DNA of 64,000 nucleotides from Bacteroidetes bacterium B1(2017) (GCA_002256395.1 NKJG01000001.1:1302001-1366000), one strand, 5' to 3'. Positions 17,945-27,682 are shown, counted from the stretch's first letter. Numbers and translations: made by a program. Notes: generated by a model from the sequence alone, not told the origin.

Positions 17945-18223
17945 TTAAAGTGTGTTGCCGCCTAGTTGATCTTTGCCTGCGAAATAGGCATTATCAATTG
18001 GGGTGTCAATTCCAGGAAAAATATCGATATGGAAGATTTGTTTTAGCTCCACAACTGCACAGAGCAATAAAACCATAACAACCGCTAAGTAGCTATATTT
18101 TGCAAAGTCAATTAGGTTTCTCGAACCTAATTGGATTTGATGGCTTATCCTGCTTTTAATTGAACTTGGGTTTTCTGAAATTCTAATTCCAGGGAGGTGT
18201 TTAGTCGTTTGCATGGTTTCCAT
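17945..18223 (-). CDS. Small single-pass membrane protein of unknown function
   Basis: 92 residues. A polar N-terminal half with a KSRISHQIQLGSRNLIDF stretch leads into one transmembrane helix (YSYLAVVMVLLLCAVVEL) and a short C-terminal tail (FPGIDTPIDNAYFAGKDQLG) predicted to face the periplasm. No family is recognised. It is ten bases upstream of the degenerate glycosyltransferase gene in the same direction, and a good promoter match lies upstream, so the two probably form a unit and the small protein may be a membrane partner. Confidence 0.6.
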   Translation of the reverse strand: METMQTTKHLPGIRISENPSSIKSRISHQIQLGSRNLIDFAKYSYLAVVMVLLLCAVVELKQIFHIDIFPGIDTPIDNAYFAGKDQLGGNTL

Positions 18224-18555
18224 AATTAAATAGGTTTAGGTGAGGTTTATTTGAATGGAGGAAAAGGCTATCTATAAACCAAATTTAATTATATAAATTG
18301 CTTAAAAGGCAATTTAGTTAACCTAAAAATCCCTTAAAATTCGTATTTCGTTGATAATCATATGTAAAAAATTTCAATAATCGGAGATTATGCAGGTAAA
18401 ATAGATTTAAGCATGATTGAAATAGAATAAAGCGCAACAAAAACGAATCAAACTGCTGTTTAAATTGAAATGATTCCTACTTTTTAGGGCATAAAAATTC
18501 CAAGGCTAACTTTTTATAGCCTAAGGGAAATACATGAAAATAAAAAGGAAGGAGC
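18224..18555. other. 332-base AT-rich gap without a gene
   Basis: No open frame with gene-like features, RNA gene or long repeat was found. The only structure seen is the promoter match at 18280-18312 (minus strand). The rest holds the end region of the DUF4286 gene and uncharacterised AT-rich sequence. Confidence 0.5.
18280..18312 (-). promoter_or_regulatory. Bacteroidota-type promoter of the small membrane protein / GT-like pair
   Basis: The minus strand reads TTG, 22 bases, TAAATTTG, with an exact -7 element. It lies 57 bases before the ATG at 18223. Confidence 0.6.
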
Positions 18556-18861
18556 TTAAATTTCTTCTAAAAGCGTTCTAAAGGCAACAAATTTTCCGGC
18601 AAAAAGCCTTTGTGTTTCTGCTTGTAAGGCTGGTGCAAACTCTTTTTGGTAAAGCTCATATTTTTGAAGGCTTTCACAAGAGTATTGTATGGCATAGGTA
18701 ACACCTGTTTCGTCGTCTTGGGTAGTTAGTAATTTCATCATTTTTGAACCAACAAATAAACCTTTGCTCATTACATCTGGTATGTGAACCGTTTTCATCC
18801 AAGTTAGCCATTCATCGTGGATGGCAGTTTCTACATTTATGGTTACGTTATAAATTATCAT
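18556..18861 (-). CDS. DUF4286 family protein
   Basis: 101 residues. The sequence MIIYNVTINVETAIHDEWLTWMKTVHIPDVMS and the later DDETGVTYAIQYSCESLQKYELYQKEFAPAL match the DUF4286 family, small ferredoxin-fold proteins resembling antibiotic-biosynthesis monooxygenases. No cofactor or catalytic residue is known. It follows the TPR gene by six bases and is very likely in the same transcript. Confidence 0.85.
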   Translation of the reverse strand: MIIYNVTINVETAIHDEWLTWMKTVHIPDVMSKGLFVGSKMMKLLTTQDDETGVTYAIQYSCESLQKYELYQKEFAPALQAETQRLFAGKFVAFRTLLEEI

Positions 18862-18867
18862 ATCCTT

Positions 18868-20685
18868 TTATTCTAAAATATCGCCTCTAAGAAGGCGGAA
18901 TTGTTTGCGACAATCAGTTAAAAAAAAGCTCCCAGAATAGGTATCAATAAACTTCTCGTAGAGTTTTTTTGCCGCTTCTGGATTGTTTAGTTGATTTTGA
19001 TTTAGTTTGGCCAATTGATAAAGAGCATTATCCCCCAAAATATCGCTTCCATATTCATCCACAACTTTTTGAAAATAGAGTGCTGCCGTTTGGTAGTCTT
19101 TTTTGCGATAATAAATCTGCGCTTTCTTATATAAAATATCGTCGGAAAGGCTGTGTTTTGGGAATAAAAGACTGATACTATCAAGTTGTTGAAGGGCAGT
19201 TTTTGTGTTGTTTTGAACGTAATTTAAATCGGCGGTGGCAAACATTTTAAGGGGTTCAGTATTGCTATCAACCGTATTGTCTTGAATTAATAAAGAGAGC
19301 TCAAGGGCATTGTTTGCTATTAATTGAGTAGTTGCGGTTTTTAAAACATCCAATTGTGCTTTAGCCCAATCAAATTCACCCAGGTAATAACTCAAACGTG
19401 CATTTCTAAATTTGGCTTCTTGTCCCAATGGCTCTTGTAAAAAGTCTTTATCCACTTGTCCATAAAGCAGCATGGCTTCCCAAACTTCACCTTTCATAAC
19501 ATAGAAATCGGCTAATTCAAGTTTGCATTCTGCTTGAAGGTTTCTATCAACGCGAGGCATTTTTATTATTTGCTCATATTCTGTAATGGCACTATCATAA
19601 CTATTCAAATAAAATGCGCGCAAATTGGCTTGGTTTCGCATGGTGCTTGCCATAGAAGGGGTTTTACCAAACTCATTTAATAGCAATTCATATTCTGCAT
19701 CTAAGGTTACTAGCTCTTGATTCGTATAGTTTCCAGAAAGAATTTTCTTAGACCTAGATCCAATTTCTTCATTTTTAGAATAAGCATAAAATGGTTTGTC
19801 TTTACCAAGGCTTTGAACCTGTTTAAAAATAGCTATAGAGGCATCCCACTTTTCATTAGACTGAGCCAAAAGGCCTAATTCTATTAGTCTTCTACCATTT
19901 TCTTTGTTTTTTCTGTCGAGTGATTTTGCATAAATTAGTGCCGATTCATATTCATTGTTTTGTACATGATACCAAATGAGCATTTCTGGAAAGGTATTAC
20001 GCTCTGGATACTCTTTCATTTTTTTTAGAAGCGCTTGCTTAAGCACTGCATATTCGGCTGCATTTTGAAGAGAATTTTGCAAGTATCCCTGCACTTCATC
20101 TGTTAATCGTTCGTCTTGAACCAATACGTTTAGGTATTCTTCAACCATATTTGGAACAATATGCATTTCGCTATATAAACTACCCAGTTCTCCAGCAAAT
20201 ATGAGTTCACTTTTTAGAATTTTTCTGCCTTTAACAAGTGCATCTACGGCATATTGCTTTTCATTTCTTTTCTCAAATGCCTTAGAAAGTTCATAGATGG
20301 AATTATCGTTGGCAGGCATTTTTTGAAGGAGTTTATCAAATACCTCATTAGCTTCCTTATTCTTTTTTTGAAGGTTTAATACATACCCTTGATCTACTTG
20401 ATAGAAGCTGTTTTCTTCAAACTTTCTTGATTGTTTAGAAACTAATTTTTGTGCCTTTTGAAAGTCGGTTTGGGCAATGTAGCAGCTAAGGAGATTATCA
20501 TAAAAATACATGGAGCGTGCATTTTTATTGAGGAGCTTTTCATACATATCTGCTGCTTTAGCATATTCTTTATTGCTAAAAAATTGGGCCGCTAATTCTT
20601 CATCGGCTTGCTGAGCCAGTGCACCTTTAAAAGAAACACACAGCGATATAAGTAGGATTATGTGAAAGGCTAATTTGTTTTTCAT
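18868..20685 (-). CDS. Exported tetratricopeptide-repeat protein
   Basis: 605 residues with a signal peptide (KLAFHIILLISLCVSFKGALAQ). The protein is almost entirely helical TPR-type repeats: an N-terminal set (EYAKAADMYEKLLNKN, DFQKAQKLVSK), a less regular middle, and C-terminal repeats resembling BamD/YbgF (HSLSDDILYKKAQIYYRKKDYQTAALYFQKVV then NNPEAAKKLYEKFIDTYSGS). It is probably a periplasmic or outer-membrane scaffold. Bacteroidota commonly carry such genes upstream of a DUF4286 gene, as here. No enzymatic domain is visible. Confidence 0.85.
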   Translation of the reverse strand: MKNKLAFHIILLISLCVSFKGALAQQADEELAAQFFSNKEYAKAADMYEKLLNKNARSMYFYDNLLSCYIAQTDFQKAQKLVSKQSRKFEENSFYQVDQGYVLNLQKKNKEANEVFDKLLQKMPANDNSIYELSKAFEKRNEKQYAVDALVKGRKILKSELIFAGELGSLYSEMHIVPNMVEEYLNVLVQDERLTDEVQGYLQNSLQNAAEYAVLKQALLKKMKEYPERNTFPEMLIWYHVQNNEYESALIYAKSLDRKNKENGRRLIELGLLAQSNEKWDASIAIFKQVQSLGKDKPFYAYSKNEEIGSRSKKILSGNYTNQELVTLDAEYELLLNEFGKTPSMASTMRNQANLRAFYLNSYDSAITEYEQIIKMPRVDRNLQAECKLELADFYVMKGEVWEAMLLYGQVDKDFLQEPLGQEAKFRNARLSYYLGEFDWAKAQLDVLKTATTQLIANNALELSLLIQDNTVDSNTEPLKMFATADLNYVQNNTKTALQQLDSISLLFPKHSLSDDILYKKAQIYYRKKDYQTAALYFQKVVDEYGSDILGDNALYQLAKLNQNQLNNPEAAKKLYEKFIDTYSGSFFLTDCRKQFRLLRGDILE

Positions 20686-20826
20686 TCGTTTTGAACCTAA
20701 CGAAAATAAAGGTTTGCTAGGTATTTTTGAGTTGGAAAGCTTTTTTGACAGAAAAAAAGTAAGAAACTAAACCTCTGAAAAAATTTGAGGCAATAATTTT
20801 AGGCCTAATAAGTTAATATTGCATAC

Positions 20827-22299
20827 TTGAGCACTCTAAAAAAATTAGCTGGACAAACTGCCATTTATGGATTAAGCACCATTGCTGGTCGCTTCTTTTA
20901 TTTTCTATTAGTTCCTTTTTATACCCGAATTTTTACTCAAGGCGAATATGGCATCAATTCTGAATTCTATGCCTATATTTCTTTTTTTAATATTATTCTC
21001 ACCCATGGAATGGAAACCTCTTTTTTTAGGTTCGCCACAAAAGAAAATAGCAAACAAGTTTTTGCCAATGCCTTAGTTTCTGTTGTTGGAGTAAGTGCCA
21101 TTTTTGCCGTTTTGTTTTTGGGTTTTGGTGCTCAGCTTGCCAATGGAATAGGCTATGGCGATCATCCAGAGTACATTTACTATTCGGTGGGTATTTTGGT
21201 TTTTGATAGCTTGGCTGCTATTCCATTTGCCTTACTTAGGTATGAAAGCAGGCCATTAAGATTTGCCATTATAAAGAACCTAAATATACTTACTATAATT
21301 AGTTTAAATTTATACTTTTTATGGTTAGGTCCGTATTGGCAAGCAAACTATGGAGTGCTATTACCATTTTACCACGAGGGAATGGGAATTGATAGTATTT
21401 TTCTTGCCAATTTGGTGGCGAGTATTTTAACTGTTGTATTATTAAGTAAGGAACTTACAGGTATTGGTTTTGGATTTGAGTATACCCAATGGCGTTTAAT
21501 GATTAGTTATGCCTTTCCGCTAATTGGGGTTGGCCTTGCCGGAATGGTAAACGAAACTTTAGACAGAGCTATTCTTAGATACGTTTGGCCCGATAAAGCC
21601 GAAGCCCAAGCGATGAATGGGGTGTATGCGGCAAACTATAAATTATCTATTATAATAACTTTATTTATACAAGCCTATAAATTTGCGGCGGAGCCTTTCT
21701 TTTTTAACCATTCTAAAACCACTGAAAAGCGCGATTTATATGCCACGGTAATGAATTACTTTGTTTGGATATGCTTATTTGTATTCCTCCTTGTCATGTT
21801 ATTTTTACATTATTTCAAAGGCTTTATTGGTCCGGAATTTCATGAGGGTTTAAAGGTGGTTCCCATCTTATTATTTGCCAATATCTTTTTGGGTATTTAT
21901 TATAATGTATCCATTTGGTATAAGCTTTCAGATCACACTAAAAAAGGAGCCTTAATATCTGTTTATGGCGCCATTATTACAATTGGTTTAAACCTATTAT
22001 TGATACCTAAACTTGGTTATGTAGGCTGTGCTTGGACAACCTTTGCTTGTTATTTATTTATGATGATTCTAGGGTATGCTTGGGGTCAAAAATATTATCC
22101 TATACCCTATAATTTAGCACGTGCGGCAAGTTATTTGGTTTTGGCCTTACTATTTTATGGAATAGGAATGGTTTCTGAAAACTATTTAGAAGTAGGTGGT
22201 TTAACTAGTAATTTGTTAAGAGGTTTATTATTGGCAATTTTTGTGTTTGTTGGGTATACTTTTGAACGCAAACAAACACTGCTAATTTTTAAAAAATGA
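20827..22299 (+). CDS. Polysaccharide/oligosaccharide flippase (Wzx/MATE-type)
   Basis: 490 residues with about 12-14 hydrophobic helices and a start at TTG (20827) giving [41 protein letters not shown], the classic N-terminus of polysaccharide flippases. This family moves lipid-linked glycans across the inner membrane. The gene ends overlapping dut by four bases (ATGA-type junction), so the two are coupled. The nucleotidyltransferase gene further downstream suggests glycan precursor supply in the same neighbourhood, but no glycan polymerase or transferase is next to it. Confidence 0.88.
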   Translation: MSTLKKLAGQTAIYGLSTIAGRFFYFLLVPFYTRIFTQGEYGINSEFYAYISFFNIILTHGMETSFFRFATKENSKQVFANALVSVVGVSAIFAVLFLGFGAQLANGIGYGDHPEYIYYSVGILVFDSLAAIPFALLRYESRPLRFAIIKNLNILTIISLNLYFLWLGPYWQANYGVLLPFYHEGMGIDSIFLANLVASILTVVLLSKELTGIGFGFEYTQWRLMISYAFPLIGVGLAGMVNETLDRAILRYVWPDKAEAQAMNGVYAANYKLSIIITLFIQAYKFAAEPFFFNHSKTTEKRDLYATVMNYFVWICLFVFLLVMLFLHYFKGFIGPEFHEGLKVVPILLFANIFLGIYYNVSIWYKLSDHTKKGALISVYGAIITIGLNLLLIPKLGYVGCAWTTFACYLFMMILGYAWGQKYYPIPYNLARAASYLVLALLFYGIGMVSENYLEVGGLTSNLLRGLLLAIFVFVGYTFERKQTLLIFKK

Positions 22300-22730
22300 T
22301 AGCCGTAAAAGTAATCAATCAATCTGGCAACACCTTGCCAGAATACCAAACAGAACATGCTGCAGGCATGGATATTTGTGCTCATTTGGAAGAGTCAATA
22401 CTTTTAGCACCAGGCCAAAGAGCACTTATTCCAAGTGGATTATTTATTGAAATACCCATTGGCTACGAGGTGCAAATTAGGCCTAGAAGCGGCCTAGCAT
22501 TTAAACATGGAATTACGGTTTTAAATAGCCCTGGCACTATTGATGCCGATTATAGAGGAGAGGTGAAAGTTTTACTGATAAACCACGGTAACGAAGCCTT
22601 TGAAATTAAAACGGGTGAGCGTATTGCTCAAATGGTGCTATGTAGGCATGAAACCATTGCATGGACGCTTGTAACTGAACTTGGTGAAACCACCCGCGGA
22701 GCCGGAGGTTATGGCAGCACGGGTAAATAA
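22296..22730 (+). CDS. dut: Deoxyuridine 5'-triphosphate nucleotidohydrolase
   Basis: 144 residues, the normal size of trimeric dUTPase. Five conserved motifs are visible: [10 protein letters not shown] (motif 1), [12 protein letters not shown] (2), [17 protein letters not shown] (3), GERIAQMVL (4) and the C-terminal [11 protein letters not shown] (5). It hydrolyses dUTP to dUMP and pyrophosphate, preventing uracil incorporation and feeding thymidylate synthesis. Overlap with the upstream flippase gene is a gene-order feature common in Bacteroidota. Confidence 0.97.
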   Translation: MIAVKVINQSGNTLPEYQTEHAAGMDICAHLEESILLAPGQRALIPSGLFIEIPIGYEVQIRPRSGLAFKHGITVLNSPGTIDADYRGEVKVLLINHGNEAFEIKTGERIAQMVLCRHETIAWTLVTELGETTRGAGGYGSTGK

Positions 22731-22790
22731 TTCCTGTTTTTTGGGTTAGGACCCTTTTGGGGTTTTGAAAATTTCTGACATTGTATTAGG

Positions 22791-22821
22791 TTGCACCCTT
22801 AATTGCCTTTAAGTTACTTTG
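22791..22821 (+). promoter_or_regulatory. Promoter of the sugar nucleotidyltransferase gene
   Basis: TTG, 20 bases, TTACTTTG: seven of eight bases of TAnnTTTG at ideal spacing. It lies 29 bases before the ATG at 22851, inside the 120-base gap after dut. Confidence 0.6.
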
Positions 22822-22850
22822 TATTATTTTTTAATTACTAATCCAAGAAT

Positions 22851-23861
22851 ATGAAAATTATTGTTCCAATGGCTGGTATGGGAAAACGCATGCGCCCGCA
22901 TACCCTTACTGTTCCTAAACCCCTTATTCCTGTTGCAGGAAAACCAATTGTTCAAAAGATAATTGAAGATTTAGCCAAAGTGTGTGGAACTGGAATTGAA
23001 GAAGTTGCCTTTATTATAGGGCCAACATTTGGTGCTGCCGTAGAAAAGGAATTAGTTGCAGTGGCAAATAAATTGGGAGCAAAGGGAAGTATCTACTACC
23101 AACACGAGCCACTTGGTACTGCTCATGCTATTATGTGTGCCAAAGAAAGCTTAGATGGAAATTGCTTAGTAGTTTTTGCCGATACTTTATTTAAAGCTGA
23201 TTTTACCCTTGATAGAAGTAAAGATGGTATTATTTGGGTTCAGAAAGTAGATGATCCTAGACCATTTGGTGTGGTAAAAGTGAATGAACAAAACATTATT
23301 ACTGATTTTGTTGAAAAACCAGAACACTTTGTTTCAGACCTTGCTATTATTGGTATTTATTACTTTAAAGATGGCGCTTATTTAAGAAGCGAACTTCAAT
23401 ATTTATTAGATAACGATGTTAGAGACAAGGGCGAATACCAACTTACCAACGCTCTTGAAAACATGAAATTAAAGGGAACCAAATTTGAGCCAGGTCAGGT
23501 AACTGAATGGTTGGATTGTGGTAACAAAAATTCAACGGTATTTACCAATTCTCGCATTCTTCATTTTATGCATGAAGCTAATGAGAAAATGGTGGATGAC
23601 ACTGTTGTTGTTGAGCAAGGCCAAGTAATTCAGCCTTCTTTTATTGGTAAAAATGTTAAAATTACCAGAAGTATAGTTGGTCCATATGCCTCTATTGGCG
23701 ACAATTGCACGATAGAAAATTCTGTTGTTTCAAATTGTATTATTCAAACTAATACTTCTATAAAGAAGGCGGTTATTGACAATGCAATGATAGGAAGCTA
23801 TGTGCAATATGTAGGCGAAGCAAAAGACTTGAGCATTGGCGATTATACCACAGCTTTATAA
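22851..23861 (+). CDS. Sugar-1-phosphate nucleotidyltransferase
   Basis: 336 residues. The N-terminal half is a nucleotidyltransferase domain with the signature MAGMGKRMRPHTLTVPKPLIPVAGKPI (shown in two parts: residues 8-20 and 21-33), a GTAHAI motif and VFADTLF. After about residue 245 come hexapeptide-type repeats (VIQPSFIGKNVKITRSIVG, IGDNCTIENSVVSN), forming a left-handed beta-helix. Enzymes of this type make NDP-sugars such as dTDP- or UDP-glucose; RmlA-long or GlmU-like activity cannot be told apart from sequence alone. It heads a block continuing into the TPR, DUF4292 and EnvC-like genes, an order seen in many Bacteroidota genomes. Confidence 0.88.
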   Translation: MKIIVPMAGMGKRMRPHTLTVPKPLIPVAGKPIVQKIIEDLAKVCGTGIEEVAFIIGPTFGAAVEKELVAVANKLGAKGSIYYQHEPLGTAHAIMCAKESLDGNCLVVFADTLFKADFTLDRSKDGIIWVQKVDDPRPFGVVKVNEQNIITDFVEKPEHFVSDLAIIGIYYFKDGAYLRSELQYLLDNDVRDKGEYQLTNALENMKLKGTKFEPGQVTEWLDCGNKNSTVFTNSRILHFMHEANEKMVDDTVVVEQGQVIQPSFIGKNVKITRSIVGPYASIGDNCTIENSVVSNCIIQTNTSIKKAVIDNAMIGSYVQYVGEAKDLSIGDYTTAL

Positions 23862-23885
23862 TTAACCCTGTTTAGTTTAAATATG

Positions 23886-23917
23886 AATATTCCCGGGATA
23901 ATTGTTCCGGGAATATT
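23886..23917 (+). terminator. Hairpin between nucleotidyltransferase and TPR genes
   Basis: An 11-base perfect inverted repeat (AATATTCCCGG / CCGGGAATATT) with a ten-base loop, followed by only a few T residues. It may be an attenuating or processing hairpin within the operon rather than a full terminator. Confidence 0.5.
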
Positions 23918-23932
23918 TCGTTAAAGGCCATC

Positions 23933-25642
23933 ATGAAGCTATATAAAAAGGTATTATTTGTAGGATTTTTAAGTCTTGTGTCTATGGTCACCTTTGCGCA
24001 ATCGCAAAAGGATGGCTTAGGTGAAGGGCAGCGCAGAGAGTTTGATAAACACTTTTTTGCTGGTACCAAGGATAAGATGATTAAAGCGTATGAGGATGCC
24101 GAAATAGAATTTAAAGGTGCTATTGCTATTGATGGATCAAATGCAGCCGCTCATTTTCAATTGGCTAGTGTGTTGTTGCCTCAGAAAAAAGAATCGGAGG
24201 CATTGGTAGAGGCAGAAAGAGCCTTTAAGCTCGAACCAACAAATGAATGGTATGCCAAACTAATAATTGAGCTTTATAAGAATGCCAAGCAATACGACTT
24301 AGCCGCCAAAACATGTGAGCAAGCATACAAGCATAATAAAGACGTGCATTTTTTGTATGAATTATCGGGTATGTATGTGCTTATTGGTAAGTGGCCTAAA
24401 GCCATTAAGGTGTTGGATGAAATTGAAAAAACACAGGGTGTTACCGAACAATTAAGCAGACAAAAAGAAGAAATATATTTATCTAAAAACAACCTTAAAG
24501 GGGCAATAAAGGAAATAGAAAAACTTAGTGCTACCTATCCCGATCAACTGCAGTACAAAGGACTGTTGGCCGATTTGTATATGCGAAACGGGAAAGAAAA
24601 AGAAGGTTTGGCCATCTATCAAAACATTCAGAAAATAGATCCCTTTAATGGCTTCGCGGCATTTTCTTTGGCCGATTATTATTTTAGTAAAGGCGATACC
24701 CTAGGCTTTTTTAATCAGCTAGAAATAGGCATGAAATCTAGGGTTGAGCCACGTATTAAATTGCAAGTTTTAGCTAAGCTAATTCCTTCGAGCGATTTTG
24801 GTTCAGGCCATTTAGCAAAGTGCAAAAAATTAATTTTTGTGTTTTCTGAAACCAACCCAGATGCTTCTGAACCCTATTTATTATTAGGCGATTTAGCCCT
24901 TCAAGATAGAAATTTTGAAGAAGCTAGAAACCAATATTCTATTTCTACGAGTAAAGGTGTTTCTAGTATTTTGCCTTGGGAACAACTCCTCTTTTGCGAC
25001 CAACAATTACAGCGTTATGATTACATGAAATTGGATTGTGAGCGATTGATGATTGTATTTCCAAACTATGCAAGTGCCTATCTTTTTCATAGCATTGCCT
25101 GCAGACAATTAAAGGAATATGAACTAGCTTTTTTTTCGGCTCAAAAGGGAGTTGAATTTGCAGATGATGAGGCCACAAGCATACAATTATTGAGCAATTT
25201 GGGCGATATGGCTCATTATGCAAAAAGATATTCTGTTTCCGATTCGGCTTTTGAGGCTGTGCTTGCACTTGACCCAATAAATTCATTGGCGCTTAATAAC
25301 TATGCTTATTTTTTATCCTTAAGAAATGCAGATTTAGACAAGGCAGAAAACATGAGTAAACGTTCGAATGAATTGGATCCAAACAACCCTTCTAATTTGG
25401 ATACCTATGGCTGGATTTTATTTCAAAAGAAAAATTATTCTGAGGCTAAAATTCAAATCGAAAAATCATTAAGTATTTCACCTAATAATGCCGAAGTTTT
25501 GGAACATTTAGGGGATATAGAATTTAAATTGAACAACGTAGATAAGGCAGTTGAAATTTGGAATAAGTCCTTACGTATTAGCGGAAATTCAAACTCTGAA
25601 TTAGAAAAGAAAATTAAACAACGTAGCATTCTTTTACCTTAA
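23933..25642 (+). CDS. Exported tetratricopeptide-repeat protein
   Basis: 569 residues with a signal peptide (MKLYKKVLFVGFLSLVSMVTFAQ). Most of the chain is TPR repeats, clear at KAYEDAEIEFKGAIAIDGSN, EALVEAERAFKLEPTNEWYA, near residues 435-550 (DSAFEAVLALDPINSLALNN, DKAENMSKRSNELDPNN, EAKIQIEKSLSISPNN, DKAVEIWNKSLRISGN) and elsewhere. No catalytic domain. It ends five bases before the DUF4292 lipoprotein gene, so they are probably translated together. The recurring order nucleotidyltransferase, TPR, DUF4292, EnvC-like suggests an envelope-assembly role, which is inference. Confidence 0.88.
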   Translation: MKLYKKVLFVGFLSLVSMVTFAQSQKDGLGEGQRREFDKHFFAGTKDKMIKAYEDAEIEFKGAIAIDGSNAAAHFQLASVLLPQKKESEALVEAERAFKLEPTNEWYAKLIIELYKNAKQYDLAAKTCEQAYKHNKDVHFLYELSGMYVLIGKWPKAIKVLDEIEKTQGVTEQLSRQKEEIYLSKNNLKGAIKEIEKLSATYPDQLQYKGLLADLYMRNGKEKEGLAIYQNIQKIDPFNGFAAFSLADYYFSKGDTLGFFNQLEIGMKSRVEPRIKLQVLAKLIPSSDFGSGHLAKCKKLIFVFSETNPDASEPYLLLGDLALQDRNFEEARNQYSISTSKGVSSILPWEQLLFCDQQLQRYDYMKLDCERLMIVFPNYASAYLFHSIACRQLKEYELAFFSAQKGVEFADDEATSIQLLSNLGDMAHYAKRYSVSDSAFEAVLALDPINSLALNNYAYFLSLRNADLDKAENMSKRSNELDPNNPSNLDTYGWILFQKKNYSEAKIQIEKSLSISPNNAEVLEHLGDIEFKLNNVDKAVEIWNKSLRISGNSNSELEKKIKQRSILLP

Positions 25643-25647
25643 ACTTT

Positions 25648-26445
25648 ATGAAATTAACTCGCTCTTTTTATGTGCTTGTAATACTTTTATTATGTATAAG
25701 TATTGAAGCTTGTAAAACAAAAAAAATTGCCCAAGTTGAACCCCCTAAAAAGGAAATTGTTAAAGACCTTTCTGACAAAAATAAAGATGTATTTTTTAAA
25801 CAGGTTATTGCAGAAAAAAATACTACAGATGCGCTTTCCTTTAGTTCGGAGGCAGAATATAAAGATGATAAGCAATCGGCTACCATTAATATTGAAGTTC
25901 AAGCTAAGCGTAATCAATATATATTCTTAAATGCAAAGGCGTTTGGAATTGTAAATGTTGCACGCGTAATGATTAGTCCCGATTCGATTCGTATTTTGGA
26001 TTTAATTAATCGCAAGTATATTTCTGCTTCGTATAGGTTTATGCAATCGTATTCTACTGCTCCAATTGGGTTTGAGCAATTGCAAAATATGGTTTGGGCT
26101 AATGCTATGTTTGATCCTAAAGCAGGAAATACCACCATTGATTCATTAGGAGAGTTCATAAATTTAATTCAAAACTTAGGTGCAACAGAGCAAAAAGCGA
26201 GCTATTCTAAGAGCTTAAAAACTCAAAGTGTAGTGTTAACTGAACAGGCCAAAATGCAGGAGATGCGTGTAAAATTTGGAAATTTTAAATGGATAGAAGG
26301 AATCCACTATCCACACCAAATAGTAATTAACATTACGGGAGAAAAAAAAGTGGATTGTACCTTCACAATAAACAACTTCGCACCAATTATTAGGAAGGAG
26401 CCTCAGTTTGTTGTACCAAAATCGTATAAAGTTCAAGTATATTAG
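25648..26445 (+). CDS. DUF4292 lipoprotein
   Basis: 265 residues. A lipoprotein signal ends at Cys22 (VILLLCISIEAC). The mature part has the DUF4292 pattern: DALSFSSEAEYKDDKQSATINIEVQ, IFLNAKAFGIVNVARVMISPDSIRILD, and RKYISASYRFMQ. This resembles the LolA/LolB-type half-barrel fold, which carries lipoproteins or lipids, so a lipid-related role is possible. The gene ends 38 bases inside the following EnvC-like gene. Confidence 0.85.
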   Translation: MKLTRSFYVLVILLLCISIEACKTKKIAQVEPPKKEIVKDLSDKNKDVFFKQVIAEKNTTDALSFSSEAEYKDDKQSATINIEVQAKRNQYIFLNAKAFGIVNVARVMISPDSIRILDLINRKYISASYRFMQSYSTAPIGFEQLQNMVWANAMFDPKAGNTTIDSLGEFINLIQNLGATEQKASYSKSLKTQSVVLTEQAKMQEMRVKFGNFKWIEGIHYPHQIVINITGEKKVDCTFTINNFAPIIRKEPQFVVPKSYKVQVY

Positions 26446-27682
26446 TATTGCTATTTTAGTAATTGTTTCGCTTGCCCTATCGGCTCAAAACATTTCTAAA
26501 AAACGCAAAGAATTAGAGAGTAAACGCAAAGAACTTCAGTTACAGATTAAACAAAGTAAGGAAGAGCTTCAAAAGGCTAAAACGGCCGAATCGAGCTCAC
26601 TTAAAGAGTTACAAGTTATAGGCAATCAAATTGTAACGCGCGAAAAATTAATTGATCATGTTTCGCAAGAGACATTTGAAATTAGCATTGAAATTACACA
26701 TCAACAGCAAGTTATTAATGAGCTTAAAACAGATTTAGAAATCCTAAAGAAAGATTATGCCGATTACATTGTAGCCGCTTATAAACGTCGCAATGCCAAT
26801 GCTGCCTTTTATTTTGTGTTCGATTCCAAAAGCTTGAACCAGGCCTTTAAACGCTTGAGATACCTTAATGCCTATGGTAACTACAGACAAAAGCAAGCCT
26901 TACTTATTTTGAATACGCAACACCAAATGATTTCGGCTTTGCAAGAAATGATTGTTATTAAGCAAGAAAAAATTGGCTTAATTAAAGTTAAGGAAACAGA
27001 AAAGAAGGCCTTAATTGAAGACAAAAAAGAAGAGAGTGTTATTCTAACAAAGGTTCAACAAAAGGTAAAAGACCTGAACCAAAAAATAGCAGAACAAGAA
27101 AAGGCTGCTAAGAAGTTAAATAAGTCAATTGATAATTTAATTTCTCAAGAAATTGAAGCAGCTAGAAAAGCTGAAGAAAAGAAACGCAACGCACAAGAAA
27201 AGAAAACCCATAAAGCTGCTCCTGCCAAAACATCTACTAGCTATTTATCGGATGCAGATATTAAACTAAGTGGCGATTTTGAAAGTAATAAAGGCAAACT
27301 ACCTTGGCCTGTTGCAGGTAGCATTGGCCAATCTTTTGGCGAGCATGCACACCCAACCTTAAAAGGTGTTACCACCACAAACAATGGTATTGATATTATA
27401 ACTACTTCAAATGCACCTGTAAAGCCTGTTTTTAAAGGAACGGTTAAAGCCATTTTTCCTATTCCTGGTTTAGATAGAGTTATCTTAATTAGTCATGGCG
27501 AGTACTTTACTGTATACGCAAGATTGGCCACTGTTAAAGTAAAAATTGGCGACGAAGTAGACCGTAATACGTTATTAGGCGAGGTGGCAACCAATGCCGA
27601 AGATGGTAGTTCTAAAATGCATTTCGAGGTTTGGAAACAGCGTGTTTTCCAAAATCCTGCTCCATGGTTAAGGAAGCGTTAA
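26408..27682 (+). CDS. EnvC-like murein hydrolase activator with degenerate M23 domain
   Basis: 424 residues from a TTG at 26408 (a second TTG follows at once). A signal sequence (YISIAILVIVSLALSAQ) is followed by a long coiled coil (about 30-260, rich in K/E/Q with KRKELESKRKELQLQIKQSK) and a C-terminal LytM/M23 domain (about 290-424). The M23 zinc ligands are not all kept: the usual HxGxD reads NNGIDI (about residue 324) and the HxH motif reads VYARL, while MHFEVWK retains one His. This is the EnvC pattern: a coiled-coil protein that activates amidases during cell separation rather than cutting peptidoglycan itself. It overlaps the DUF4292 gene by 38 bases. Confidence 0.88.
   Translation: MLYQNRIKFKYISIAILVIVSLALSAQNISKKRKELESKRKELQLQIKQSKEELQKAKTAESSSLKELQVIGNQIVTREKLIDHVSQETFEISIEITHQQQVINELKTDLEILKKDYADYIVAAYKRRNANAAFYFVFDSKSLNQAFKRLRYLNAYGNYRQKQALLILNTQHQMISALQEMIVIKQEKIGLIKVKETEKKALIEDKKEESVILTKVQQKVKDLNQKIAEQEKAAKKLNKSIDNLISQEIEAARKAEEKKRNAQEKKTHKAAPAKTSTSYLSDADIKLSGDFESNKGKLPWPVAGSIGQSFGEHAHPTLKGVTTTNNGIDIITTSNAPVKPVFKGTVKAIFPIPGLDRVILISHGEYFTVYARLATVKVKIGDEVDRNTLLGEVATNAEDGSSKMHFEVWKQRVFQNPAPWLRKR

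Noticed and set aside
26408..27682. Active M23 peptidase
   Set aside because: Key zinc ligands are replaced (NNGIDI, VYARL), so an EnvC-type activator is more likely.
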